A stretch of DNA of 53,466 nt from Actinomycetota bacterium (lineage in GTDB: Bacteria > Actinomycetota > Acidimicrobiia > Acidimicrobiales > AC-35): the NCBI GenBank assembly GCA_005884125.1, contig VAXP01000127.1:6175-59640 (forward strand), read 5' to 3'. Below, piece by piece: positions 42,291 to 50,149 of this stretch. The notes under the pieces are model-generated. The model saw only the letters and a list, made by a program, of their open reading frames with translations, made no database searches and had not been told where the DNA came from. Position numbers and translations under genes: made by a program. The stretch's first letter is position 1, and every line of letters begins with the position of its first letter.

Positions 42291-43270
42291 CTGAGGACCT
42301 CCGGGTTGGCGATGTGCAGCGGGCGCTCGCCGGCCAGGATCCGGCCGATGTCCTCGGCGATCATCCGCGAGTGGTTGACCTCGGTGTCGAAGGTGGCGCC
42401 GCCGATGTGGGGCGTCAGCACCACGTTGGCCATGCTCGTCAGCGGGTGGTCGGTGGGCAGGTGCTCTCCCTCGAAGTGGTCGAGGCCGGCGGCCGCCACC
42501 TTCCCCGATCGCAAAGCCGCCACCAGGGCGTCCATCTGGTGCAGCCGGGCCCGGGCCGTGTTGAGGAACACGACGCCGTCGCCCATGCGGGCGAACTCGG
42601 CGGGGCCGATCATGCCGTCGGTCTCGGACGTGACCGCGGCGTGCAGGGATATGACGTCGCCGGCCTCCAGCACCTCCTCCAGCGTGCTGCTGGCGTCGTC
42701 GGCGTAGGGGTCGTAGGCCAGCACCCGCATACCCAGGGCCTCCAGGCGCCAGCGCACGGCCCGGCCCACGGCGCCCAGCCCGACCAGCCCCGCGGTGCGG
42801 CCCTTGATCTCCCAGGCCCGGTAGCGCTGGTAGGGGATGGTGCCGTCCCTGTACACCTTCCCCTGGCGCACGTCTGCGTCGGCGGGCACGATGCCCCGGG
42901 TCACGGCGAGGAGGAGGGCCAGGGTCATCTCCGCCACCGCGTCGGCGTTGCGGGCCGGGGCCCGGAGCACGGGGATGCCGGCGGCGGTGGCCCCGGCCAG
43001 GTCGACGTTGGTGGGATCGCCCCGTGTCGATCCCACGACCCTGAGGGGCAGGTCGAACACCGGCCCCGCGCAGTGGTCGGCCTCGCAGACCACGATGGTG
43101 GCGTCGGCCGCGCCGACGCGCTCGGCCAGCTGCTCGGCCGAGTACAGGCGCAGGGGCGTGTGCTCGATCCAGGGATCGAGGACGACGTCGGCCAGCTGCC
43201 TCAGGTGCTCCAGGCCCGGGCCCCGGAAGGGAGCGGTCACCAGGGCTCGAGGTCGGCCGGACCGGGGCAC
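42287..43270 (-). CDS. D-isomer-specific 2-hydroxyacid dehydrogenase
   Basis: A 327-residue NAD-dependent dehydrogenase. Features: GLVGLGAVGRAVRWRLEALGM (nucleotide fold), then VISLHAAVTSETDGMIG, FLNTARARLHQMDALVAAL with the catalytic Arg at NTARAR, and VLTPHIGGATFDTEV with the catalytic His. It resembles glyoxylate or hydroxypyruvate reductases and phosphoglycerate dehydrogenase-like enzymes. GTG at 43270. It is coupled to the class II aldolase, suggesting a short hydroxyacid or sugar-acid route. The palindrome at 43314 lies 44 nt upstream. Confidence 0.92.
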   Translation of the reverse strand: MPRSGRPRALVTAPFRGPGLEHLRQLADVVLDPWIEHTPLRLYSAEQLAERVGAADATIVVCEADHCAGPVFDLPLRVVGSTRGDPTNVDLAGATAAGIPVLRAPARNADAVAEMTLALLLAVTRGIVPADADVRQGKVYRDGTIPYQRYRAWEIKGRTAGLVGLGAVGRAVRWRLEALGMRVLAYDPYADDASSTLEEVLEAGDVISLHAAVTSETDGMIGPAEFARMGDGVVFLNTARARLHQMDALVAALRSGKVAAAGLDHFEGEHLPTDHPLTSMANVVLTPHIGGATFDTEVNHSRMIAEDIGRILAGERPLHIANPEVLR

Positions 43271-43313
43271 GGGCCCATCTTGGCCGATTTCACCGAGGGC
43301 CAGCCGAGTAAGC

Positions 43314-43327
43314 TGACGCCGACGTCA
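43314..43327. promoter_or_regulatory. Palindromic operator TGACGCCGACGTCA (site 4)
   Basis: Located between the divergent 2-hydroxyacid dehydrogenase gene (start 43270) and the luciferase-like gene (start 43368). A -35-like CTGACG overlaps the left arm. No TANNNT was seen at the matching spacing for the plus strand. Confidence 0.6.
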
Positions 43328-43367
43328 GGGACCCTCGGGTCCCCCACACCGAGGGGCAGGGGCGCCG

Positions 43368-44450
43368 ATGAAGTTCGGGTTGCTGTACGAGATGGAGATG
43401 CACCCCGAGCTCGGGTCCTCCGAGTCCGACGTCTACTGGCAGGCCATCGAGCAGGTGAAGCTGGCCGAGGAGGTCGGCTTCGACTACGTGTGGTGCGTCG
43501 AGCACCACTTCCTGGAGGGCTTCTCCCACAGCTCGGCCCCGGAGATCTTCCTCACGGCCGTGGCCCAGCACACCAGCCGCATCCGCATCGGCCACGGCGT
43601 CGTGCTCCTCCCCATCCCCTTCAACCATCCGGCCCGGGTGGCGGAGCGCACGGCCACCCTCGACATCCTCTGCAAGGGCCGCCTGGACGTGGGGACGGGC
43701 CGCTCCATCACCATGGCCGAGCTGGGTGGGTTCGGCATCGACCCGGACGACTCCCGGCCCATGTGGGAGGAGGCGGTTCGGATGGTCCCCCGCATGTGGA
43801 CCGAGCACGAGTTCTCCGGCTTCGACGGCCGCTTCGTGAAGATGCCGCCCCGGGTCGTCGTGCCCAAGCCCGTGCAGCAGCCCCATCCCCCGATGTGGAT
43901 GGCCTGCACCAGCCCGCCCAGCTTCGAGCTGGCCGGCCGCTACGGCCTGGGCGTTCTCTGCTTCACCATCGGCGAGCCCGGGGAGCTGGCCAACCTCATC
44001 TCCACCTACCGCAAGGCGGTGGCCCAGGCCGAGCCGGTGGGCAGCTTCGTGAACGAGCAGGTGGCCGGGTTCACCGCCCTCCACTGCGGTCCGGAGGACG
44101 CCACCGCCCGCCAGCGGGGGGGCGAGGCCGCGGTTTGGTACTTCGGCAAGCTCTTCGAGTACTTCGGCGAGGTGGCCACCTACGAGGGCTACCGGGACTA
44201 CCGGCGCCGGGCCGAGCAGGCCAAGGACTTCACCCGGCTCGACGTCAGGGACAAGCTCATCAACAACCTGGTGGATCGGGCCGTCATCTGCGCCGGCGAC
44301 CCCGACACCTGCGCCCGCATCGTCGGTCAGTACCAGGAGCAGGGCATCGACCAGTTCATCGGCAACGTCCAGCTGGCCAACCTATCCCACGACGATGTCA
44401 TGGAGTCGGTCCGTCTCTTCGGAACCGAGGTCATACCCCGCTTCCGCTGA
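43368..44450 (+). CDS. Luciferase-like monooxygenase (LLM class flavin/F420-dependent)
   Basis: A 360-residue TIM-barrel protein of the bacterial luciferase family. It opens MKFGLLYEMEMHPEL, then AEEVGFDYVWCVEHHFLEG, then RIRIGHGVVLLPIPFNHPARVAERTATLDIL and KGRLDVGTGRS, the usual family segments for FMN or F420 binding. These oxidoreductases act in actinobacterial lipid, sterol and xenobiotic pathways. A mycobacterial-type F420 cofactor is plausible, but cannot be decided. ATG at 43368 with a purine-rich GAGGGGCAGGGG upstream. Confidence 0.9.
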   Translation: MKFGLLYEMEMHPELGSSESDVYWQAIEQVKLAEEVGFDYVWCVEHHFLEGFSHSSAPEIFLTAVAQHTSRIRIGHGVVLLPIPFNHPARVAERTATLDILCKGRLDVGTGRSITMAELGGFGIDPDDSRPMWEEAVRMVPRMWTEHEFSGFDGRFVKMPPRVVVPKPVQQPHPPMWMACTSPPSFELAGRYGLGVLCFTIGEPGELANLISTYRKAVAQAEPVGSFVNEQVAGFTALHCGPEDATARQRGGEAAVWYFGKLFEYFGEVATYEGYRDYRRRAEQAKDFTRLDVRDKLINNLVDRAVICAGDPDTCARIVGQYQEQGIDQFIGNVQLANLSHDDVMESVRLFGTEVIPRFR

Positions 44451-44481
44451 GGGCTGCCCTGGCGATCGGCGCTCAGCCCTC
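44449..44481. terminator. Hairpin between convergent genes
   Basis: GAGGGCTG and CAGCCCTC form a perfect 8-bp stem around a 17-nt loop, spanning the luciferase-like stop and the DJ-1-like stop. The long loop makes a terminator role uncertain. Confidence 0.35.
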
Positions 44482-45003
44482 GCCCTCTTCCAGGGCCCGC
44501 AGCAGCGCCTTCATCCACGGGCCCAGGTCGGCGGGCGTGCGCGCCGAGATGAGGTTCCCGTCGACCACGGTGGCCTCGTCCACCCATTCCACCCCGGCGT
44601 TGACCATGTCGTCGCGGATGGCGGCGACGCTGGTGGCCCGCCTGCCCTTGAGGATGTGGGCGGAGATGGGCACCCAACCGGCGTGGCAGATGAAGGCGAC
44701 GGGCTTGACGCTGGCGTTGAAGGCCTGGACCAGGCCCAGCACGTCCGGGGAGCGGCGCAGCTTGTCGGGGGCGTAGCCGCCGGGGATCACCAGGGCGTCG
44801 AAGTCGGCGGCCGACAGCCGGTCCACGGTCGTGTCCACGGGAACGGGCCCGTGGCCCTTCTTGCCCGTCACCGGCCCCGGCTCCAGGCCGGCCACGGTGA
44901 CGTCGACCTCCTCCTCCAGCAGGCGGTAGAGCGGATAGAGGAGCTCCATGTCCTCGAAGAGATCGGCGGCCAGGATCACGACCTTCTTGCCTGCGAGAGC
45001 CAT
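44473..45003 (-). CDS. DJ-1/PfpI family protein
   Basis: A 176-residue protein. KKVVILAADLFEDMELLYPLYRLLEE and DALVIPGGYAPDKLRR are the usual opening, and FICHAGWVPISAHILKGRRATS holds the nucleophilic Cys (ICHAGW). This matches the PfpI/YhbO branch, implicated in stress protection and deglycation-type activity. ATG at 45003; a -10 box TAGCGT (minus strand, 45016-45011) stands 7 nt before it, so it is probably leaderless. Convergent with the luciferase-like gene. Confidence 0.9.
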   Translation of the reverse strand: MALAGKKVVILAADLFEDMELLYPLYRLLEEEVDVTVAGLEPGPVTGKKGHGPVPVDTTVDRLSAADFDALVIPGGYAPDKLRRSPDVLGLVQAFNASVKPVAFICHAGWVPISAHILKGRRATSVAAIRDDMVNAGVEWVDEATVVDGNLISARTPADLGPWMKALLRALEEGEG

Positions 45004-45010
45004 GGCCTCG

Positions 45011-45016
45011 ACGCTA
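45011..45016 (-). promoter_or_regulatory. -10 box TAGCGT for a leaderless start
   Basis: 7 nt before the ATG of the DJ-1-like gene at 45003; TANNNT consensus. Confidence 0.45.
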
Positions 45017-45034
45017 CCGCTGCCGCCCCGGGCC

Positions 45035-45814
45035 TCAGGCCCGCAGCGAGAGCGGGAACTGGGCCGTGGCCCCTCCGTCCACGACCAGGGTCTGGCCGGT
45101 GACGTAGCTGGCCAGCTCGGAGGCCAGGAACACCACGGCCTTGGCGATCTCCTCCGGCTCCGCGTAGCGGGCCATGGGTATGGACCGGGCCGACTCGGCC
45201 CGCCTCTCCTCCGTCTGCCTCTCGGCCACCCGGGGGGTGAGCACGGCACCGGGGGCCACCGCGTTCACCCTGATGCCGGACGAGGCCAGCTCCACGGCCA
45301 GGGTGCGGGTGAGGGCGATGAGCCCGGCCTTGGCCGCGCCGTAGGCCGCGTGCAGGGGCGCGGAGGACAAGCCGCTCACCGAGGCGATGGAGACGATGGC
45401 GCCCCCCGTCCCCTGCTCGACCATGCGCCGGCCCACGGCCTGGGCCAAGAGGAACAGATGGCGCAGGACGAGGTCGAAGCTGGCGTCCCAATCGTCGTCG
45501 GTGAGCTCGAGGACCCGGCCCCAGCGGGCCTCGCCGATGATGTCGATGCACAGGTCGAGGCCGCCGAACTCCTCAGCGGCGCGGGCCACGGCCGACTCGA
45601 CATCGTCGCGCCTGCGGGCGTCCCCGCTGAGGGCGACGGCTTCGGCTCCCGCGCCGCGCAGCTCGACCGCGACCTCTCCCGCCCGCTCGGGGTCTACGTC
45701 CAGGCAGGCCACCCGGGCCCCGGCCTCGGCCAGGGCCAGGGCGCAGGCCCGCCCGATTCCCTGGCCCGCCCCCGCCACCAGGGCCCGGCGCCCGGTCAGG
45801 CCCAGCTCGAGCAC
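45035..45814 (-). CDS. SDR family oxidoreductase
   Basis: A 259-residue short-chain dehydrogenase. ALVAGAGQGIGRACALALAEAGARVACLDVD is the NAD(P) fold with Asp for NAD preference, SIASVSGLSSAPLHAAYGAAKAGL contains the Ser and the Tyr-x3-Lys (YGAAK), and PGAVLTPR follows. NAG of the usual NNAG is changed to DIIG. GTG at 45814. It follows a second SDR by 15 nt, both minus strand. Substrate unknown; a 3-hydroxyacyl- or steroid-type dehydrogenase would suit the neighbourhood. Confidence 0.92.
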   Translation of the reverse strand: MLELGLTGRRALVAGAGQGIGRACALALAEAGARVACLDVDPERAGEVAVELRGAGAEAVALSGDARRRDDVESAVARAAEEFGGLDLCIDIIGEARWGRVLELTDDDWDASFDLVLRHLFLLAQAVGRRMVEQGTGGAIVSIASVSGLSSAPLHAAYGAAKAGLIALTRTLAVELASSGIRVNAVAPGAVLTPRVAERQTEERRAESARSIPMARYAEPEEIAKAVVFLASELASYVTGQTLVVDGGATAQFPLSLRA

Positions 45815-45829
45815 GTCTTCTCCCCACGC

Positions 45830-46672
45830 TCAGGCACGCAGCACCTCGCCCATACGGTCGGCCAGCCCCTCCGGAGCCCACTGCTCGGACTCGGCCCCGG
45901 GGGTGCGGTCCATGAACACCTCGCACACGTGTCCGCCCTCGACCCGCAGGACCCGTCCCGTGACCGCGGCGGCCAGATGGGAGGCGAGGTAGGCGACGAC
46001 GACCGAAGCCCGTTCGGGCCCCAGGCGCTCCTCGGCCCCGGCCCCGGCGCGGGCGAAGAAGGCCTGGGACATGCGGGTCAGGGCCAGGGGCGACACCGCG
46101 TTCACCCGGATCCCGTGGGGTGCCCCCTCCACCGCGGCCACCTTGGTGAAGGCGTACACGGCCGCCTTGGCGCAGGCGTAGGCGGCCGTCCCGGGGTGCT
46201 CGGGGAAGAGCCCGGCGCCGGACACGGTGTTCACCACGCTGCCGCCTCCCCGGGCCCGCATGACCGGGAAGGCGGCCCTGGTCGTTCCCACCGTGCCCTT
46301 CAGGTGCACGCCCAGATGGAGGTCGAGGGTCTCCTCGTCGAGATCCTGGATGGGCGTCTGGCGGCTGACGCCGGCGTTGTTGACGACGATGTCGACGCCC
46401 CCGAAGGCGGCGCGCGCCCTGTCGACGACTCGGGCCGCGCCCGCCATGGTGGACACGTCGCTGTGGTCGGCTGCGGCCCGGCCGCCACCGGAGCCGATGT
46501 CGTCCACCACGGCGTCGGCGACGCTGGTGTCGCAGCCTCCCCCGTGCACCCCGGAACCCACGTCGTTGACGACCACCGCCGCGCCCAGGGCGGCCAGGGT
46601 CAGGGCGTGGGCCCGCCCGAGACCCCGCCCCCCTCCCGTGACCACCGCGACCTTTCCCTCCAGGAGGCGCAC
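45830..46672 (-). CDS. SDR family oxidoreductase (hydroxysteroid dehydrogenase 17B4-like)
   Basis: A 280-residue short-chain dehydrogenase. VAVVTGGGRGLGRAHALTLAALGAAVVVNDVG is the long-form SDR opening with an NDVG that is typical of the peroxisomal multifunctional protein 2 (HSD17B4)-like branch acting on 3-hydroxyacyl-CoA. NNAGVSRQ, SVVNTVSGAGLF, and AYACAKAAVYAF (Tyr-x3-Lys) are present. GTG at 46672 starts RLLEGKVAVVTGG; the longer upstream frame is not protein-like. Role in beta-oxidation of a side chain is plausible. Confidence 0.92.
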   Translation of the reverse strand: MRLLEGKVAVVTGGGRGLGRAHALTLAALGAAVVVNDVGSGVHGGGCDTSVADAVVDDIGSGGGRAAADHSDVSTMAGAARVVDRARAAFGGVDIVVNNAGVSRQTPIQDLDEETLDLHLGVHLKGTVGTTRAAFPVMRARGGGSVVNTVSGAGLFPEHPGTAAYACAKAAVYAFTKVAAVEGAPHGIRVNAVSPLALTRMSQAFFARAGAGAEERLGPERASVVVAYLASHLAAAVTGRVLRVEGGHVCEVFMDRTPGAESEQWAPEGLADRMGEVLRA

Positions 46673-46691
46673 GGCGAGACGGTAACTGCTC

Positions 46692-48323
46692 TCAGAAGGG
46701 GTCGGTGCGGAACCCTCCCGCGGTTGAGAAGACACCCTGCTGGACGGTGAACAGGACACCCTCGGGCTGGCGGGCGTTGCCGCCGGCGCGCGTCTCGTAG
46801 GGCGGGGTGAATCCGTCCGCGTAGCCCCTGAGCCCGGCCAGGGCCCCGCCCATGGAGGCCGGGTCCACGGCGCCCGACTGCCACACGGCCACGGCCAGGG
46901 CCTTGGCCGTCACCCATCCGTGGGTCAGGGCGTCGCTGGGGGGCAGGCCGGTCCCCTTCTGCATGGCGGCCGCCTCCGCCCCGGAAGCGAGCAGGTAGGG
47001 CGACTCCACCCGCGTCCCCGCCGGGAGCCGCGACAGCAGCCCTGCGTCGAGCAGGGGATAGAGCCCGGCCACGCCCCGGGCCGGGGCGACGGCCGCGGTC
47101 CGGGCCCGGTCCAGCCAGTCCCGGGAGGTGGCCGTGTCCAGGCTCAGGAAGACGGCGTCGGCGCGCACGGGCGACAGCGGGTTCCCGGCGCGGTACACGA
47201 CGTGGACGGGGGTCACGTTCCTGGCCCGCAGGACAGCGTCGAAGGCGGCCGGGACCTGGTCGCCGAGCACGCCGGACGGCGCCTGGTAGACGACGGCGGT
47301 GGCGCCGGGCCCGGCGGTCGGGAAGACGGCGTCGGCCAGCAGGTGGGCCTGGCGCTCCGGTGGGCTGGCCAGGTCGAAGACGGCGCCCCTGGTCACGGCC
47401 TCGGGCGCGGCCTCGGTCTCCAGCAGGGGTCCGCTGACCCAGCCCGGCGGCCCTGTGGCGCCGGCGACGGGGGTCCCGGAGAGGTTCACCGTCACCGCCG
47501 TCCGGGCCGGGCTCGACGGAGAGACGGGGACGAGGGCGAAGGGGTGACCGCCCGCGCCCCCGGCCTGGTTGAGCAGCTGGACGTAGGCCCGGAACCCGGC
47601 CTCCTCGGCCGCATCACCGCCGACGACGCCGACGCGCACCTGCGGTCCAGCGGAGGCGACGCTGGACCCGGGGGCGTTGGGGTCGAAGGCGAAGGGAGGA
47701 GGCGCGGTCCGGCTGCGCGGCGGAGGCGATGCGACGGCGCCCCCCGTCGCGGCACCGGCGCCGCTCGGGGCCGCTGCGGCGGAGGATGCGCCCGCCGGGC
47801 GGGCGCCGGCGCCGGGCCCAGCCTCCCCCGAGCTCGCCGCCGCGCCCTGTCCTCCGGCGGCGGCCCCGGGCCCGGGCACCGCCGCGCCGCCCGCTCCCGC
47901 GGTCGGGGCCCCCGTGGCGGCGGTCGCGGACTTGCGCGCCTCCCGGCCCGAGCTCCCGGCCCGCACGAGCGTGGCCACGGTGGCGGTGAGGAGCACCACG
48001 GCCGCGGCCGCGGCCAGGGCCGTCATGGCGGGCCGGCGCCCGCCCGAGTTGGGGGCCAGCGCGGCCTTGACCCGCCGGCGCAGGCGGCGGGGGAGCGGGG
48101 CGGCCTCGACCGTGAGCGACGCCGTGAGGCGGTCGTCCAGGGCGGCGGGAAGGCGACGGGGGCTGTCGATGCCGGCCAGAGGGTTGCCGTCCGCCTGCGC
48201 TCGCGCCTCCTCGGCTGGCTCCGACACGGTTCCGGTGAGGGCGGTCTCCAGCCGTTGCCGCAGGGACACCGGCAGGGGTCGCGGCTGACCCAGGCGGGCC
48301 AGCTCCCGCTCGAGCTCATCCAT
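46692..48323 (-). CDS. Putative membrane anti-sigma factor with extracellular binding-protein-like domain
   Basis: A 543-residue single-pass protein. Residues 1-95 (cytosolic) hold three repeats of LP-x2-L-x2-R-x3-[AS]-L: LPVSLRQRLETALT (18-31), LPAALDDRLTASLT (58-71) and LPRRLRRRVKAALA (77-90). Residues 99-121 form one membrane helix. A linker of about 95 residues rich in Ala, Gly and Pro follows. Residues 225-543 look like a type I periplasmic-binding fold: VRVGVVGGDAAEEAGFRAYVQ and LLNQAGGAGGHPFALVP parallel the LivK-type protein encoded at 38478. No HxxxCxxC zinc motif is seen. The ATG at 48323 overlaps the sigma gene stop by 8 bp, the usual place of an anti-sigma gene. Confidence 0.7.
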   Translation of the reverse strand: MDELERELARLGQPRPLPVSLRQRLETALTGTVSEPAEEARAQADGNPLAGIDSPRRLPAALDDRLTASLTVEAAPLPRRLRRRVKAALAPNSGGRRPAMTALAAAAAVVLLTATVATLVRAGSSGREARKSATAATGAPTAGAGGAAVPGPGAAAGGQGAAASSGEAGPGAGARPAGASSAAAAPSGAGAATGGAVASPPPRSRTAPPPFAFDPNAPGSSVASAGPQVRVGVVGGDAAEEAGFRAYVQLLNQAGGAGGHPFALVPVSPSSPARTAVTVNLSGTPVAGATGPPGWVSGPLLETEAAPEAVTRGAVFDLASPPERQAHLLADAVFPTAGPGATAVVYQAPSGVLGDQVPAAFDAVLRARNVTPVHVVYRAGNPLSPVRADAVFLSLDTATSRDWLDRARTAAVAPARGVAGLYPLLDAGLLSRLPAGTRVESPYLLASGAEAAAMQKGTGLPPSDALTHGWVTAKALAVAVWQSGAVDPASMGGALAGLRGYADGFTPPYETRAGGNARQPEGVLFTVQQGVFSTAGGFRTDPF

Positions 48324-48888
48324 GGCCCTGCTCCAGCTGGCGACGGAGCCCGTCACGGGCCCGCTGCAGCAGGGACTGGACCTGGACCCGGCTGCGCCCC
48401 AGCTCGTCGGCGACCTCCTCCACCGACAGTTCGTCCAGGTACTTGAGCACCAGCACCTGGCGGTGCAGCACGGGGAGGCGGCCCAGGGCCGACATGACCT
48501 CGTCGCGGCGGTCCACGCCCTCGATGGCGTCCTCCGCAGGCGGCTCCCCCGAGGCTTCGCCCGTCACCGCCACCAGGCCGCTGTCCACCACCTCACGGCG
48601 GCGCTCGGCCCGGTAGTGGCGGGCGATGCGGTGACGGGCGATGGCGCACAGCCACGTGCTCACGGCCGAGTCGCCCCGGAACGTGGCCGACGAGCGCACC
48701 GCTTCCAGGAAGGTCTCCTGGACGAGGTCCTGGGCCAGCTCCTGGCGGCCGCCCACCCGGGCCAGGACGAAGCCGTACACGATGGGCCCGGCCGTGTCGA
48801 TGAGCGAGCGCACGGCCGCGGGCCGGCCCGCGGCCGCGGCGGCCAGGAGCCCGACCTCGCCCGGCTCCCCCTCGCCCGACGGCCTCAT
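48316..48888 (-). CDS. ECF sigma factor (RpoE/SigK-like)
   Basis: A 190-residue sigma factor. Region 2 spans about residues 25-95 (LAQDLVQETFLEAVRSSATF and STWLCAIARHRIARHYRAER) and region 4 about 130-185 (LPVLHRQVLVLKYLDELSVEEVADELGRSRVQVQSLLQRARDGLRR). No C-terminal extension is present. ATG at 48888 has a GGAGGG ribosome site at 4 nt; the longer upstream frame is not protein-like. A TACCGT box lies 28 nt upstream on the same strand. It probably redirects RNA polymerase to envelope genes nearby (DUF2330, cupredoxin) under control of the membrane protein that overlaps its stop. Confidence 0.93.
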   Translation of the reverse strand: MRPSGEGEPGEVGLLAAAAAGRPAAVRSLIDTAGPIVYGFVLARVGGRQELAQDLVQETFLEAVRSSATFRGDSAVSTWLCAIARHRIARHYRAERRREVVDSGLVAVTGEASGEPPAEDAIEGVDRRDEVMSALGRLPVLHRQVLVLKYLDELSVEEVADELGRSRVQVQSLLQRARDGLRRQLEQGHG

Positions 48889-48916
48889 CGGCCCTCCACG
48901 TGCGCGCGCGTGATCG

Positions 48917-48922
48917 ACGGTA
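48917..48922 (-). promoter_or_regulatory. -10 box TACCGT upstream of sigma factor gene
   Basis: TANNNT match on the minus strand, 28 nt before ATG 48888, with a ribosome site between. Suggests a housekeeping-type promoter for the sigma operon. Confidence 0.4.
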
Positions 48923-48954
48923 CCCACCTCGTCGGTTGGTGCGCCGTCGGCCCC

Positions 48955-48982
48955 GGAATCAACCGCGGGCGCGGTTGATTCC
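48955..48982. repeat. Perfect 12-bp inverted repeat with 4-nt loop
   Basis: GGAATCAACCGC-GGGC-GCGGTTGATTCC is a perfect 12-bp arm inverted repeat in the 142-bp gap between the sigma gene and the DUF2330 gene. The arms contain GGAAT on both strands, reminiscent of ECF -35 elements (GGAAC/T) facing each other. It could serve as a divergent ECF promoter, a repressor operator or a stable RNA hairpin. No U-tract follows. Confidence 0.5.
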
Positions 48983-49030
48983 TCCCTGGGCTTGGCACCA
49001 AGCGGTGCGGCGGGAGAGCGAGGTGTTGCC

Positions 49031-50149
49031 ATGCGACGGTTCCTGGGCCTTGTCGCCGCGGCGGGCGCGGCGGGACTGCTCCTGCTCTCGGGGGGACAGG
49101 CGTGGGCCTGCGGAGGGCTGGTCGCGCCCAACGGAGCCGTGCGCCTGCTGCGCACATCGACCCTGGCCGCCTGGCACGCGGGGGTGGAGCACTACGTGAC
49201 CTCCTTCCAGTTCTCGGGCCAGGGGTCGGAGTTCGGCTCCATCGTCCCGCTGCCCGCCATTCCCACCGCGGTGGTGCGGGGCGGGGACTGGACGCTGCAG
49301 CGCCTGGAACGGGAGGTGGCCCCGCCCATCGGGGAGGCGGCATCGGCGGGTGCGGGCGGCGCGGCCGCGGCGAGCCCTGCCCAGGTGGTGCTCACCACCC
49401 GCATCGACGCCCTGGACATCACCGTGCTCAAGGGAGGCGGCCAGGCCGTGGGGGACTGGGCCCGCCAGCACGGCTACCTCCTCACCCCCGACGCCCCCGC
49501 CATCCTCGACTTCTACGCCCGCCGCAGCCCCATCTTCCTGGCCGCCCGCTTCGACGCGGCCGCGGCGCGGTCGCGGGGCCAGCAGGTCGGCGACGGGACG
49601 CCGGTGCACATCACCATGCCCCTGCGCCGGCCCTGGGTCCCGCTGCGCATCCTCACCCTGGGCCTCGGCCCCCTCGAGCCCGTGCCCGCCGACGTGTTCC
49701 TCCTCACCGACAAGGAGATGGCCGTGCACCTGCCTGCGGACGGGGCCGAGATCGCCCTCAGCAGCCCGGCGTCATCCCAGCTGCTGGCCGACCTGAGGTC
49801 GGACAAGGGCATGGAGTGGGTGCCGGAGAGCATGTGGCTCACCTTCGTGCGCGTCCAGGGACCGGGCCGGGCTCTGCGCACCGACCTGACGACGACGGCG
49901 CTGCGTACGTCGCTTCCGCCCCCGGTGGCCACGACCACCGCGACCACGGCCGCCCCCACCCCCACGACCCCGCCCACGGTGGCCCCGGCCCTGCCCGACC
50001 TGGCCGCTCGGCCCCTCTCGCCCGCCTCGCATCACCGGTCGATGCCGGCGCCGGCCCTGCTGGCGGCGGTGGGACTCGTCGCCGGGGCGAGTGTCGCTGC
50101 CGCCGTGCGCTTCGGTCTCGGCTCTCGCCGCCTGCGCCGTCCTCGGTGA
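49031..50149 (+). CDS. DUF2330-like secreted protein with C-terminal anchor
   Basis: A 372-residue exported protein. MRRFLGLVAAAGAAGLLLLSGGQAWACGGLVAPNGAV carries the signal peptide and the ACGGL start of the mature DUF2330 domain. The domain continues WHAGVEHYVTSFQFSG, SIVPLPAIPTAVVRGGDWTLQRLERE and FLLTDKEMAVHLPADGAEI. A Thr/Pro-rich linker (TTTATTAAPTPTTPP) then leads to a membrane segment (PALLAAVGLVAGASVAAAV) and a basic tail. Function unknown. The stop overlaps the cupredoxin start by GTGA, so they are coupled. A GAGCGAGGTG stretch precedes the ATG. Confidence 0.8.
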   Translation: MRRFLGLVAAAGAAGLLLLSGGQAWACGGLVAPNGAVRLLRTSTLAAWHAGVEHYVTSFQFSGQGSEFGSIVPLPAIPTAVVRGGDWTLQRLEREVAPPIGEAASAGAGGAAAASPAQVVLTTRIDALDITVLKGGGQAVGDWARQHGYLLTPDAPAILDFYARRSPIFLAARFDAAAARSRGQQVGDGTPVHITMPLRRPWVPLRILTLGLGPLEPVPADVFLLTDKEMAVHLPADGAEIALSSPASSQLLADLRSDKGMEWVPESMWLTFVRVQGPGRALRTDLTTTALRTSLPPPVATTTATTAAPTPTTPPTVAPALPDLAARPLSPASHHRSMPAPALLAAVGLVAGASVAAAVRFGLGSRRLRRPR

